From an uncultured Alistipes sp. (GTDB lineage: Bacteria; Bacteroidota; Bacteroidia; Bacteroidales; Rikenellaceae): DNA of 28,189 nt. Below the pieces are notes generated by a model, which worked only from the letters and a program-made list of their open reading frames with translations, did not search any database and was not told the origin of the DNA. Below, one piece after another: positions 1-7,436 of this stretch (its first letter is position 1; every line of letters begins with the position of its first letter). The stretch spans positions 1 through 28,189 of the forward strand of contig NZ_CASFQD010000047.1 in the NCBI RefSeq assembly GCF_949296715.1, in the 5' to 3' direction. The position numbers were made by a program, and so were the translations under genes.

Positions 1-204
1 ATCATGCGTGCCATACCCGATCTGTTTTCATACACGCGATACCCTAATGTACCTAAATCTTCAAATTCTATTGAGTCGTTCTTCGGTCACTTGAAGGATA
101 ATTTAAGAATCCATCGCGGACTCTCGGAACAACATTTTAAGGACTTTGTAAAGTGGTATCTTTTCCTGAACAGCAATGATGGAATTATTAAGAAACGCAA
201 ATGA
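1..204 (+). CDS. IS transposase, C-terminal fragment (left copy)
   Basis: This is an open frame entering from outside the window and ending at TGA 202-204; the ATG at 4-6 is internal, not a start. The visible 67 residues contain N-S-I-E-S-F-F-G-H-L-K, followed by R-I-H-R-G-L-S and a W-Y-L-F-L stretch. An Asn-x-x-Glu followed by a Lys-rich helix near the C-terminus is what one expects around the last acidic residue of a DDE transposase of the IS256/Mutator, IS1249 or IS1595 type. The family cannot be fixed from this fragment. The second copy at the right edge encodes the same 51 terminal residues except Ile to Val and Arg to Asn. Confidence 0.8.
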   Translation: MMRAIPDLFSYTRYPNVPKSSNSIESFFGHLKDNLRIHRGLSEQHFKDFVKWYLFLNSNDGIIKKRK

Positions 205-230
205 CCAGAATCATACGATTCTGGTCATTT
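199..230. terminator. Perfect hairpin at the IS transposase stop codon
   Basis: A 14-bp perfect stem (arms 199-212 and 217-230) with a 4-base ATAC loop overlaps the transposase TGA. The arms begin AAATGACC and end GGTCATTT, so U-rich tails lie on both strands. It could act as a bidirectional terminator that ends the transposase mRNA or blocks read-through into the element. It is fully conserved in the right-hand copy. Confidence 0.55.
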
Positions 231-287
231 GTTCTAATATAATACCAACCAATTTTGGCATCATTACCTGTCTTGGCATACCTCCCG

Positions 288-323
288 GCAAAAAGGCCCG
301 GACCGGCAGCCTGCGGTCCGGGC
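288..323 (-). terminator. Rho-independent terminator of the AraC gene
   Basis: A 10-bp GC stem with arms 296-305 and 314-323 and an 8-base loop. Read on the minus strand, the second arm is followed by C and five T residues (complement of 290-295). It lies 38 bp past the stop codon of the AraC-family gene. Confidence 0.75.
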
Positions 324-360
324 AAATGTATCGACTGCTTCGGGTTTGTCCGTGTGCAGG

Positions 361-1260
361 TTATTTCTGTGCCTTGTACTGCGACGGCGAGATGCCGGTG
401 TTGCGCTTGAAGTAGCTGCCGAAGAACGACTGGTTCGGGAAATTGAGGTGGTAGGCGATCTCCTGGATGCTCCGGTTGGAGTATTTGAGCATGGTCTTGG
501 CCTCGGTGATGACGTAGATGTCGATCCATTCCGAGACGGACTTGCCGCTGACGCGCTTGACGAGCGTCGTGAGGTATTTGGGTGTGATGCAGAGGCGGTG
601 GGCGTAGAATCCCACGCTGCGTTCCCGCTGGAAGTGTTCGCCCAGCAGCTCCATGAACTGCCTGAAGTACGTTTCGGCACGTGTCTGCGCCCGGTTCCCG
701 GTTTCGGGGTGCTCGGTGACGTAGCGGTGCAGGATGCTGCCGATCTTGTAGATCGTGGCGGAGACGAGCTCGCTCACGATGTCGTGCGAGAACTCCGTTT
801 CGGGGGCAAGCACCTCTTGTCCCACAAGTGTGAAGAAGTTGCGCAGGGTGCGGCTCTCCTCCTGCGTGAGGTCGATGCAGGGGTGGGCGCTGAACTGCAA
901 CAGCACGGGCATGATGCGTTTCGTATCGATGTTGATGCGCTGCATCATTTCACGTGTGATGACCAGCACGTGGGCCTTGAATCCCTCGCCGTGGTCGGCC
1001 TGGAGGATGTTCTGCGGGCTGAAGACGAACATCGAGTCCTTTTTTACGGCGTATTCCCGCAGGTTGAACGTGACGGTCGTCTCGCCCTCGGTCCCGATGC
1101 CGACGATGAAGGCATCGATGCGGCACGGAAAGCGCAGCTGCATGGTCGAGTCGCTGATGGCCGTGACACATTCGCGCAGCAGTCCTTTCTGTTCCCTGCC
1201 GGCCATTGAGAGCAGTTCGTTCAGTGTAAAGTGGGTTATCGGCAATTCGGTCTGTTCCAT
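361..1260 (-). CDS. AraC-family transcriptional regulator
   Basis: A 299-residue DNA-binding regulator. The last ~100 residues form a typical AraC/XylS double helix-turn-helix: a first helix pair around L-C-I-T-P-K-Y-L-T-T-L-V-K, a linker helix, then S-I-Q-E-I-A-Y-H-L-N-F-P-N-Q-S-F-F and the closing Y-F-K-R-N-T-G-I-S-P-S-Q-Y. The N-terminal ~190 residues look like a cupin-type ligand domain (beta-rich, G-T-E-G-E-T region) and give no ligand. The frame is open far upstream, but start 1260 was chosen because the family-like N-terminus begins there and a -7 box sits just upstream. It is flanked by the IS end and a gene-free region, so no target operon is evident. The own promoter and terminator make it monocistronic. 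Confidence 0.9.
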   Translation of the reverse strand: MEQTELPITHFTLNELLSMAGREQKGLLRECVTAISDSTMQLRFPCRIDAFIVGIGTEGETTVTFNLREYAVKKDSMFVFSPQNILQADHGEGFKAHVLVITREMMQRINIDTKRIMPVLLQFSAHPCIDLTQEESRTLRNFFTLVGQEVLAPETEFSHDIVSELVSATIYKIGSILHRYVTEHPETGNRAQTRAETYFRQFMELLGEHFQRERSVGFYAHRLCITPKYLTTLVKRVSGKSVSEWIDIYVITEAKTMLKYSNRSIQEIAYHLNFPNQSFFGSYFKRNTGISPSQYKAQK

Positions 1261-1288
1261 TTCTGTCCTGCTTGTCTTGAATACCGGA

Positions 1289-1323
1289 CAAAAATAGTAT
1301 CTTTTATTGGAATACGGTTCAAA
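1289..1323 (-). promoter_or_regulatory. Bacteroidota-type promoter for the AraC gene
   Basis: On the minus strand TATTTTTG (complement of 1289-1296) fits the -7 consensus TAnnTTTG, with a TTTG (complement of 1320-1323) 23 bp upstream. The usual spacing is about 19-21 bp, so the -33 assignment is weaker than the -7. The predicted leader is about 20 nt. Confidence 0.45.
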
Positions 1324-1451
1324 TTCACCTCGATTGAGGAAATATTGAACAGCAGTGGACTGTTTTAGACCAGGCATCTCCGCATCCGGACTGCGGTCGG
1401 GTCCGGCGCATGCCTGCGGGCCAACCCCGCCGGGCAGCGCTGCCGTAAACG

Positions 1452-1483
1452 GTGCGGCCGGGACCTGCAGGTCCCGGCCGCAC
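1452..1483. repeat. Perfect 32-bp GC palindrome
   Basis: A fully self-complementary sequence centred on CTGCAG, beginning GTGCGGCCGGGACC. There is no spacer and no clear T-tract on either side (the minus strand continues CGTTTACGG). It lies between the AraC gene and the skp genes, downstream of the latter. It may act as a terminator-like structure for the uppS-bamA-skp-skp transcript, or be a dimeric protein site. A smaller inverted repeat, GGACAAC..GTTGTCC, follows at 1491-1506. Confidence 0.6.
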
Positions 1484-1536
1484 GTATGGCGGACAACTGG
1501 TTGTCCGATCTCTTTTTGCGGAGGATATTTTTGAGG

Positions 1537-1830
1537 TTTCGCTCTCCGTCCCGGCCTTGTTTTTCGTTCGTGTCCGTCCCGGGACCTCGGTACTTGCTCC
1601 GGCCTTATTCGCGTCTGTCGCGGTTTCCCGTCGCGCATCCCGGCCTTTGTTCGTTTTCGTTCCGGTTTCCCGTCATTCGCTCCGGCCTTTGTCCGCGTCC
1701 GTCGCGGTTTCCCGTCGCGCGTCCCGGCCTTTGTTCGTTTTCGTTCCGGTTTCCCGTCATTCGTTCCGGCCTTTGTCCGCGTCCGTCACGGTTTACCGTC
1801 GCGCGTCCCGGCCTGCACTCACTCCGGCCC
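1537..1830. repeat. 42-bp tandem repeat array (84-bp higher-order unit)
   Basis: About seven imperfect 42-bp units. The five best start at 1621, 1663, 1705, 1747 and 1789, each exactly 42 bp apart with CGGTTTCCCG (CGGTTTACCG in the last). Alternate units resemble each other more closely, giving an 84-bp super-period (1621-1704 versus 1705-1788 differ at only two bases). Degenerate units precede 1621. The array is pyrimidine-rich on the plus strand. The rest of the gene-free interval 1261-1862 contains only the AraC promoter and the palindrome at 1452; I see no credible gene in it. Confidence 0.85.
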
Positions 1831-1862
1831 GGCCCCGTCGCTCACCTCTCCCCGCGCCGTTG

Positions 1863-2402
1863 TCAGTTTGCGGGGGCTGCGGCGGGCGTCTCCGTGATGC
1901 CCAGTTCCTTCTTCACTTCGGGGGTGATGTCGATGAGGTTCGTCTCGTCGAAAGCCACGATGGCACCCGTCGACATGTCGAATACTGCGAGGAAGCCGCC
2001 GGCCTGCGATACCTTGTCGATGGCGTTCTTGGCCTTCTCGATGATCGGGGCCATCAGTTCGTTGTATTTCTTTTCATAGTCCTGCTGCGCGGCCTGCTGG
2101 TACTGCTCGCGGCGGGCCATCAGGTCCTGCAGGTCCTTGGCCTTCATCTCGCGCGTGGCCTCCGGCAGGGTGTTGAAGTTCTTTTGGTACTCCTGCAGCT
2201 TGGTCGTGTATTCGACGTTGATGGCCTCGATTCCCTCGTTGAGCGTCTTGCCGAAGTTCTCCATGTTCACCTGCATCTCTTTCATCTCGGGCATCGACGC
2301 GATGATCTCGCTGGTGTTGATGCGTCCGAATTTCTGTGCGAAAAGCGACGTGGCGCTCATCACGAGTACAACCGCAAGGGTCAGTCTGATAGCATTTTTC
2401 AT
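1863..2402 (-). CDS. Periplasmic chaperone, OmpH/Skp family (second copy)
   Basis: A 179-residue OmpH/Skp-like protein, expected to hold unfolded outer-membrane proteins in the periplasm for delivery to BamA. The N-terminal ~22 residues are a signal peptide (hydrophobic L-A-V-V-L-V-M-S-A, ending S-L-F-A-Q). K-F-G-R-I-N-T-S-E-I then starts the family's short beta segment. A long charged helical region (about 40-120, rich in E, K and Q) would form the coiled-coil arm. It closes with the strand-like A-V-F-D-M-S-T-G-A-I-V-A-F. The tail T-P-A-A-A-P-A-N is low complexity. It lies 40 bp downstream of a paralogous copy and is last in the uppS-bamA-skp-skp unit. Tandem Skp genes after bamA are common in Bacteroidales; from memory murI often follows, but here the repeat array does. 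Confidence 0.9.
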   Translation of the reverse strand: MKNAIRLTLAVVLVMSATSLFAQKFGRINTSEIIASMPEMKEMQVNMENFGKTLNEGIEAINVEYTTKLQEYQKNFNTLPEATREMKAKDLQDLMARREQYQQAAQQDYEKKYNELMAPIIEKAKNAIDKVSQAGGFLAVFDMSTGAIVAFDETNLIDITPEVKKELGITETPAAAPAN

Positions 2403-2442
2403 AATTGTCAGTCAGTTAATGTTTTGATGTATGATTACTTGC

Positions 2443-2949
2443 TTACTTTTTTAACAGTTCGATCACCTGCTGCGTATGCTCCGCGGCGGGCGAGGCGTAA
2501 AGCAGCGTGGGGTTGTTCGAGGAGTCGATTACGGCTGCGGCCCCGATCTGTCTGGCGTAGGTCTCGATGGCGTCGAAGACCTTTTTCTGGATGGGCTGGA
2601 TCATCTCCACGCGTTTTTTCATCAGCGTGCCCTCCTGTCCGAAGATTCCCTCCTGGAACTGCTGGGCCTCCTTCTCCTTGTCGAGAATCGCCTGCTCGCG
2701 GACCTGGCGTGTCGTGGCCGGGAGCGACGCCTTCTGGTTCATGTAGCTGTTGTACATGGCCTCGACCTCCTCGAAACGGTCGTCCACCTGCTGCTGGTAT
2801 TGCTTGGCCAGCTCGTCCAGGTCGCTGATGGCCTGGTTGTATGCGTCGAGGGACTTGAATATCTTTTCGCTGTCCACGATGATGCAGTTCTGGGCTGCGA
2901 GGGTTCCGGCCGCCAGCAGGGATGCCGCAATCAAAATCAGTCGTTTCAT
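2443..2949 (-). CDS. Periplasmic chaperone, OmpH/Skp family (first copy)
   Basis: A 168-residue paralogue of the next gene, sharing the same plan. It has a signal peptide of about 19 residues (hydrophobic I-L-I-A-A-S-L-L-A-A, cut near L-A-A-Q), a short strand I-I-V-D-S-E-K-I-F, a long charged coiled-coil (about 30-120, Q/E/K-rich) and a final A-A-V-I-D-S-S strand. Start 2949 was chosen over an upstream in-frame extension because the signal peptide begins there. It follows bamA with a 98-bp gap, longer than the other gaps in the unit; a secondary promoter in that gap is possible but I found no clean -7 box. The two copies differ considerably in sequence and may form separate or mixed trimers. 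Confidence 0.9.
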   Translation of the reverse strand: MKRLILIAASLLAAGTLAAQNCIIVDSEKIFKSLDAYNQAISDLDELAKQYQQQVDDRFEEVEAMYNSYMNQKASLPATTRQVREQAILDKEKEAQQFQEGIFGQEGTLMKKRVEMIQPIQKKVFDAIETYARQIGAAAVIDSSNNPTLLYASPAAEHTQQVIELLKK

Positions 2950-3047
2950 GGTATCGTCTCTTTTAGGTTCAACCCGGAATCCGGATGTTCCGGTTCCGTA
3001 TGTAAATATAACTCTTTTCTTCCAATTATATTGCCGGAGGCGCGATT

Positions 3048-5615
3048 TTAGAACTGCTGTCCGAGCACGAAGTGGAACTGGCTGCCGCTTTTCGACGTGG
3101 AGTTGGCCGGGGCGTCGAAGCCGTAGCCCCAGTCGATTCCGAGCATGCCGACGACGGGCAGGTAGAGCCGCACGCCGAAGCCGGCCGCACGCTTGATCTT
3201 GAAGGGCGAAAACGACTTCCACGAGTCGAAGGCGTTACCTCCTTCGAGGAATCCCAGCACGTAGATCGTCGACGAGGGCTTCAGGATGACCGGGTAGCGC
3301 AGCTCGGCCGTGTATTTGTTGTAGCCGCGCGAGTAGTCGTTGGTGGGGTCGAGGGCGCCGTCCTCGTAACCGCGCATCGAGATGATGTCGATACCGTAGA
3401 TGTTGTATCCCGACATGCCGTCGCCGCCGACCTCGAAGCGCTCGAAGGGCGAGACCTTGTATTTGTTGTAGGCGCCGAGGTATCCCATTTCGGCCTTGAG
3501 CATCAGCACGAGGTTCGTATTTTGCGTCAGGGCCTGGTACCATTGGGCCTTGAACTGCCATTTATGGAACTCGACCCAGCGGTAGCGTTCCTGGTTGGCG
3601 GCGTCGCTCGTACTCGAATTGCTGGCCAGCTCCTCGAGCCGTTTGTAGTCCTTGCCGTCCCAGAGCGAGTAGGGGGGCGTGGCCTCCACCGAGACGCTGA
3701 ACTCCGAACCGCGGCGCGGGTAGAGCGGCTGGTCGACGGAGTTGCGAGCGAAGACCAGCTTGAGCGAGAGCAGGTTCGCTGCGCCGTTCGTCATGCCAAA
3801 CGTATTCCAGTTCTTGAGCTTGAAGCGCTCGTAGCTGGCCTCGGCATAGAACGTGAAGTAGGGGTCGGGCCAGTTCAGGCGCTTGCCCAGACCGGCGGCC
3901 ACGCCGTAGGTGCGGAAGTACTGCGTAGCGCTCTGCCAGACATAGTAGGCGTTGTTCTGCTCGGAGACGTGGGCCGAGAGGGTGAACGAGTTGGGCTTCT
4001 TGCCGCCGAGCCACGGGTCGGTGAAGCTGAAGGCCAGGGCCTTGTAGTAGGTACCGTTGGTCTGGGCCGAGAGCGACAGCCGCTGGTTCTGTCCCATCGG
4101 GTAGGGGCGCCAGGCGCCCTTCTTGAAGAAGTTTTTGACCGAGAGGTTGTTGAGCGTGATGCCCACCGATCCGACGAAGGTGCCCGAGCCCCAGCCGCCG
4201 GCGATGTTGAACTGGTCGGAGGCCTGCTCCTCGAGTATCCAGTTGACGTTGACCAGCTCGCTCGATACGGGTTTGATATCGGGCATGATGGCCTCGGGGT
4301 TGAAGTGTCCCATCGAGTTGAGCATGCGGATGGTCTGCATGAGCATCGAGCGGTCGTAGAGCTCGCCCGGCCGCGTGTAGAGCTCGCGGCGGATCACCTC
4401 GTCGTCGACACGCTGGTTGCCCGTGATGCCCACCTCGTTGATCGTGAACTGCTTGCCTTCGAAAACCTTGACCTCGATGTCGATCGAGTCGGCGCCGATG
4501 ATCGTCTCCGCGGGGTCGATCTGCGAGGTCAGGTAGCCCTGGTTCTGGTAGAGCGACGAGACGGACATCTCCTCGGGGTTGGCCTCCTTGCCGATGCCGA
4601 GGCGTTTCTGGATCGTCTTCTTGTCGTAGGTGTCGCCCTTCTCCACGCCGAACATGCGCTGCAGGTCCTCGGTCGTGTAGACCGAGTTGCCGACCCACGA
4701 GACGTCGCGGATGTAGTATTTGTTGCCCTCCGACACCTCGAGGTCGATGCCCAGGCGCTTCTCGTTGATGCGGTAGATCGAATCGCGCAGGATGTTGGCG
4801 TTGCGGAATCCCTTTGAATTGTAGAAGTCGATGAGCAGCTCCTTGTCGGCCTCGTAGTCGGTCTCGTTGAGTTTCGTGCCCTTGAAGATGTTGAGGCTCT
4901 TCTGGTGGGTCTTCTTGAAGGTGCGGCGCAGGCGCTTGTCGGTGAACTCCCGGTTGCCGATGAAGTTGATCCGCCCGATCTTGACCTTGTCCTTGCGGTC
5001 GATCACGAAGGTGACGTTCACCATCTGCGGGCGCACCGAGTCGTTCTCGATGCGCACGTCGACCTCGGCGTTGCGGAATCCCTTTTCGGACCAGTACTGC
5101 TTGATGAGCTTCTGGTTCTTGTCGATGACGTAGTCCGACAGTTCGCCGCCGCGGCGCAGCTTGAGTTTCTCCATCAGGTCGGTCTTCTTGCCTTTGGGAA
5201 TGCCCTCGAAGGCCCAGTTGTTGACCCGCGGCCGCTCCTTGAGGAAGACCTCCAGGTCGAGGCTGTCGCCTTCGATGTCGGCGCCGATCTTCACGTCGGA
5301 GAAGAAGCGCTGGCTCCACAGCCGCGAGATGGCGTTGGAGATGAAGTTGCTCGGCAGGTAGACCGAATCGCCCTCGATCAGGCCGGCCGAGGACTTGAGC
5401 ATGTCGGGGTTCAGGTACTGTACGCCGTGGATGTTGATCTTGCGTATGTAGTAGAGTCTGGGTTGTTTGCCGCCCTGCATCATGGGGGCATTCTCCGGAA
5501 ATTCGGTGGCGGTCCCGGCCGTCGGATCTGCGGGCTGCTGCTCCCGGGCAAACATATTCTGGCTGCCTGCCACGAGAAGTGCCGCGGCCGTGAATACCTT
5601 ACCTAAATAGTTCAT
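3048..5615 (-). CDS. bamA: Outer membrane protein assembly factor BamA
   Basis: An 855-residue Omp85-family protein that inserts beta-barrel proteins into the outer membrane. Residues 1-23 are a signal peptide. About 55-460 hold the POTRA repeats (recurring patterns such as G-N-R-E-F-T-D and V-G-N-S-V-Y-T). About 475-855 are the 16-stranded barrel, ending in aromatic Q-Q-F as outer-membrane signals do. The L6-loop motif of the family (V/I-R-G-F/Y) is seen as M-R-G-Y-E-D-G at 747-753. Length is near the Bacteroidota norm. It starts 25 bp after uppS and is followed by its chaperones, consistent with one envelope-assembly operon. Confidence 0.96.
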   Translation of the reverse strand: MNYLGKVFTAAALLVAGSQNMFAREQQPADPTAGTATEFPENAPMMQGGKQPRLYYIRKINIHGVQYLNPDMLKSSAGLIEGDSVYLPSNFISNAISRLWSQRFFSDVKIGADIEGDSLDLEVFLKERPRVNNWAFEGIPKGKKTDLMEKLKLRRGGELSDYVIDKNQKLIKQYWSEKGFRNAEVDVRIENDSVRPQMVNVTFVIDRKDKVKIGRINFIGNREFTDKRLRRTFKKTHQKSLNIFKGTKLNETDYEADKELLIDFYNSKGFRNANILRDSIYRINEKRLGIDLEVSEGNKYYIRDVSWVGNSVYTTEDLQRMFGVEKGDTYDKKTIQKRLGIGKEANPEEMSVSSLYQNQGYLTSQIDPAETIIGADSIDIEVKVFEGKQFTINEVGITGNQRVDDEVIRRELYTRPGELYDRSMLMQTIRMLNSMGHFNPEAIMPDIKPVSSELVNVNWILEEQASDQFNIAGGWGSGTFVGSVGITLNNLSVKNFFKKGAWRPYPMGQNQRLSLSAQTNGTYYKALAFSFTDPWLGGKKPNSFTLSAHVSEQNNAYYVWQSATQYFRTYGVAAGLGKRLNWPDPYFTFYAEASYERFKLKNWNTFGMTNGAANLLSLKLVFARNSVDQPLYPRRGSEFSVSVEATPPYSLWDGKDYKRLEELASNSSTSDAANQERYRWVEFHKWQFKAQWYQALTQNTNLVLMLKAEMGYLGAYNKYKVSPFERFEVGGDGMSGYNIYGIDIISMRGYEDGALDPTNDYSRGYNKYTAELRYPVILKPSSTIYVLGFLEGGNAFDSWKSFSPFKIKRAAGFGVRLYLPVVGMLGIDWGYGFDAPANSTSKSGSQFHFVLGQQF

Positions 5616-5640
5616 CTGTCGAAATCTAATCTTACTTCAT

Positions 5641-6354
5641 TTACTTGACGAGGCCGAAACGGCGGTCCCGGCGGGCGTACTCCGCGATGGCGCGGTCGAA
5701 CTCCTCCTCGTTGAAATCGGGCCACAGCACCTCGGGGAAGTAGAGTTCGGCATAGGAGGCCTGCCAGAGGAGGAAATTGCTCAGCCGGCATTCGCCGCTC
5801 GTGCGGACGATCAGGTCCGGATCGGGGTAATCGGCCGTGTCGAGCGACTGCGAGACGGTCCGTTCGTCGATCGCTGCGGGGTCGATCTCTCCGGCGGCGG
5901 CGCGTGCCGCGAGGCTGCGCACGGCGCGGGTGATCTCGCTGCGCGAGGAGTAGTTGAGCGCGAGGATCAGCGTCAGCCGGTCGCCGCCGGCGGTCTGCTC
6001 CTCGGCCTGGGCCAGGTAGCTGCGGACCTTCTCCGAGAAGCGGCTCCGCTCGCCGATCATGCGCACGCGCACCCCCTGTCGGACGAGTTCGGGCGTCTCG
6101 CTGATGACGCTCTGGCAGAAGAGCTCCATCAGGGCGTCGACCTCCTTTTCGGGTCGACCCCAGTTTTCGGTCGAAAAGGCATAGAGTGTCAGGTACTTCA
6201 CGCCGTTGCGCACGGCGGCGCGCAGCGACGCCCGCACGGGTTCGATCCCTGCGGCATGGCCTTCGTAACGCTCCTTGCCGCGCAGTTCGGCCCAACGGCC
6301 GTTGCCGTCCATGATGATGGCGACGTGTTGCGGTATGCGTTTTTGCTCGCTCAT
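5641..6354 (-). CDS. uppS: Undecaprenyl diphosphate synthase (isoprenyl transferase)
   Basis: A 237-residue cis-prenyltransferase that condenses isopentenyl diphosphate onto farnesyl diphosphate to make the C55 carrier lipid for peptidoglycan and O-antigen. Family motifs are intact: I-I-M-D-G-N-G-R-W-A with catalytic Asp16, G-H-A-A-G, L-Y-A-F-S-T-E-N-W, A-L-N-Y-S-S-R and the C-terminal R-T-S-G-E-C-R-L-S-N-F. An ATG eight codons upstream is in frame, but 6354 is preferred because the -7 box at 6378-6385 would place the transcript start inside that extension. It is first gene of the uppS-bamA-skp-skp unit. Confidence 0.95.
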   Translation of the reverse strand: MSEQKRIPQHVAIIMDGNGRWAELRGKERYEGHAAGIEPVRASLRAAVRNGVKYLTLYAFSTENWGRPEKEVDALMELFCQSVISETPELVRQGVRVRMIGERSRFSEKVRSYLAQAEEQTAGGDRLTLILALNYSSRSEITRAVRSLAARAAAGEIDPAAIDERTVSQSLDTADYPDPDLIVRTSGECRLSNFLLWQASYAELYFPEVLWPDFNEEEFDRAIAEYARRDRRFGLVK

Positions 6355-6377
6355 AAGTCCGGTCTCGATATAGGGCA

Positions 6378-6385
6378 CAAATATA
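6378..6385 (-). promoter_or_regulatory. -7 box of the uppS-bamA-skp operon
   Basis: The complement of this site reads TATATTTG, an exact TAnnTTTG match. It lies 23 bp upstream of the chosen uppS start in an AT-rich stretch (about 6355-6420) that is unusual for this window. A clear TTTG -33 element is not visible at the right distance. Confidence 0.55.
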
Positions 6386-6446
6386 GGGAATAAAATGAAA
6401 ATTACCTATTTTAATGAACAACTTTACGCCGATTTCGCCGATGCGG

Positions 6447-7325
6447 TCAGCCGCGGATATCCACTCCCCACATCATCTTATTGCGTAACGTGTCGTAAAA
6501 TGATATATTGTGCGGTACGGCCAAAAAAATCGGCTGCGCGGCCCGTCGCACGGTGAATACGGCATTCTGCGGAATGGCGCAGGCGCGGTTGTCGAGCGTG
6601 ACGGAGGCCTCCGAGCGGCGGGCGTGCACGTGCATCGTGATGACGCTGGTGTCGGGGATCACCACGGGGCGCATCGTGAGGTTGTGCGGCGCCAGGGGCG
6701 AGAGGATCATGCAGGCGCACGACGGGGCCACGACCGGCCCGCCGGCGCTGAGCGAGTAGGCGGTCGAGCCGGTGGGGGTCGAGACGATCAGCCCGTCGCC
6801 GTGGTACGTGGCGACCATCTGCCGGTCGACGTAGGTCTCCACGGAGAGCATGCCCGCGCCGTGGCGCTGCACGGCGAATTCGTTGAGGGCCCGGTGCGGC
6901 ATGCCCGCATCCGGGAGGTCGCCTGTGACCTCGAGCATCGTGCGCGGCTCGGTGGTGATCCGCCCCTCGGCGATCTCGCCGAAGAGCTCCTTCAGCCCCG
7001 TGGTGGGGGCCGTCGTGAGGAAGCCGAGGTGCCCGGCGTTGATTCCCATGACGGGGACCTGCTCCCCGCCCAGCCGGTGCACGCCCTCGAGCAGCGTGCC
7101 GTCGCCGCCGTAGCAGAGCATGATCGTGCCGGCGGGCTGGCGGCCGATGCGCGCACCGTAGGTGCGGGCGGCGGGAATGTCGATTCCGGCCGTCTCGCGG
7201 ACCCGGCAGGCGAACTCCTCGTTGAGGGCGTAGTCGAATCCGAAGAGCTCCAGCGCATCGAACAGCTGGCAGATCTCTTCGGCCGTGCGGGCGATCTGGG
7301 GGCGGGAAAAAAGTATGATTTTCAT
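6447..7325 (-). CDS. nadK: NAD kinase
   Basis: A 292-residue ATP-dependent NAD kinase making NADP in the cytoplasm. Diagnostic motifs: G-G-D-G-T at 73-77 (catalytic Asp75), N-A-G-H-L-G-F-L-T, N-E-F-A-V, and the glycine-rich G-D-G-L-I-V-S-T-P-T-G-S-T-A-Y-S-L-S block. Length is normal. The frame stays open far upstream antisense to pdxJ, but M-K-I-I-L-F-S is the usual family start. It is divergent from pdxJ (111-bp gap) and followed after 92 bp by uppS, which has its own -7 box. Confidence 0.94.
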   Translation of the reverse strand: MKIILFSRPQIARTAEEICQLFDALELFGFDYALNEEFACRVRETAGIDIPAARTYGARIGRQPAGTIMLCYGGDGTLLEGVHRLGGEQVPVMGINAGHLGFLTTAPTTGLKELFGEIAEGRITTEPRTMLEVTGDLPDAGMPHRALNEFAVQRHGAGMLSVETYVDRQMVATYHGDGLIVSTPTGSTAYSLSAGGPVVAPSCACMILSPLAPHNLTMRPVVIPDTSVITMHVHARRSEASVTLDNRACAIPQNAVFTVRRAAQPIFLAVPHNISFYDTLRNKMMWGVDIRG

Positions 7326-7419
7326 CGGCGGAGATTCGAAAAAAGTGAGTAACTTTACCACGCCGCCGCGAGCCGTCTTCCCGTGCGGGGAGGGCGTGCC
7401 GGACGGCGTATGTCGGAGA

Positions 7420-7427
7420 CAAAGATA
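7420..7427 (-). promoter_or_regulatory. Candidate -7 box for nadK
   Basis: The complement reads TATCTTTG, an exact TAnnTTTG match, about 95 bp upstream of nadK. Its -33 region would fall over the pdxJ start codon. No better match lies nearer nadK. Confidence 0.4.
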
Positions 7428-7436
7428 CGGAAATTT

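Larger units (their letters stand above)
1..268 (+). mobile_element. 3' end of an insertion sequence (left copy)
   Basis: AT-rich DNA unlike the GC-rich neighbourhood. It holds the C-terminal end of a transposase, a 14-bp-stem hairpin at its stop codon and a terminal stretch ending TCATTACC at 268. The end was placed by comparing it with the second copy at the right edge: reverse-complemented, the two agree up to base 268 (27971 in the other copy) and differ immediately beyond. The 5' part of the element lies outside the window, so the terminal inverted repeat and target duplication cannot be tested. Confidence 0.85.

Noticed and set aside
1261..1638. Upstream extension of the AraC frame by 126 codons
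   Set aside because: The extension is low-complexity, basic and proline-rich, runs through the palindrome and repeat array, and places the start upstream of a good -7 box.
1537..1830. Repeat array as CRISPR
   Set aside because: Units are directly adjacent, with no unique spacers, and there are no cas genes in the window.
1452..2828. Long plus-strand open frame across the repeat array and both skp genes
   Set aside because: It is antisense to two clear Skp genes; the 42-bp period is a multiple of three, so repeats stay open by default. The composition (Arg, Ser, Pro) is not protein-like.
2950..3047. Promoter for skp in the bamA-skp gap
   Set aside because: The best candidate, TATATTTA on the minus strand, misses the final G and has no -33 element at a suitable distance.
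3072..4817. 581-codon open frame antisense to bamA, and similar long antisense frames over mrdA, the Ca2+-ATPase and mreB
   Set aside because: GC-rich coding DNA leaves shadow frames open. Their sequences are V/L/R/D-rich without motifs, and the sense genes have complete family signatures.
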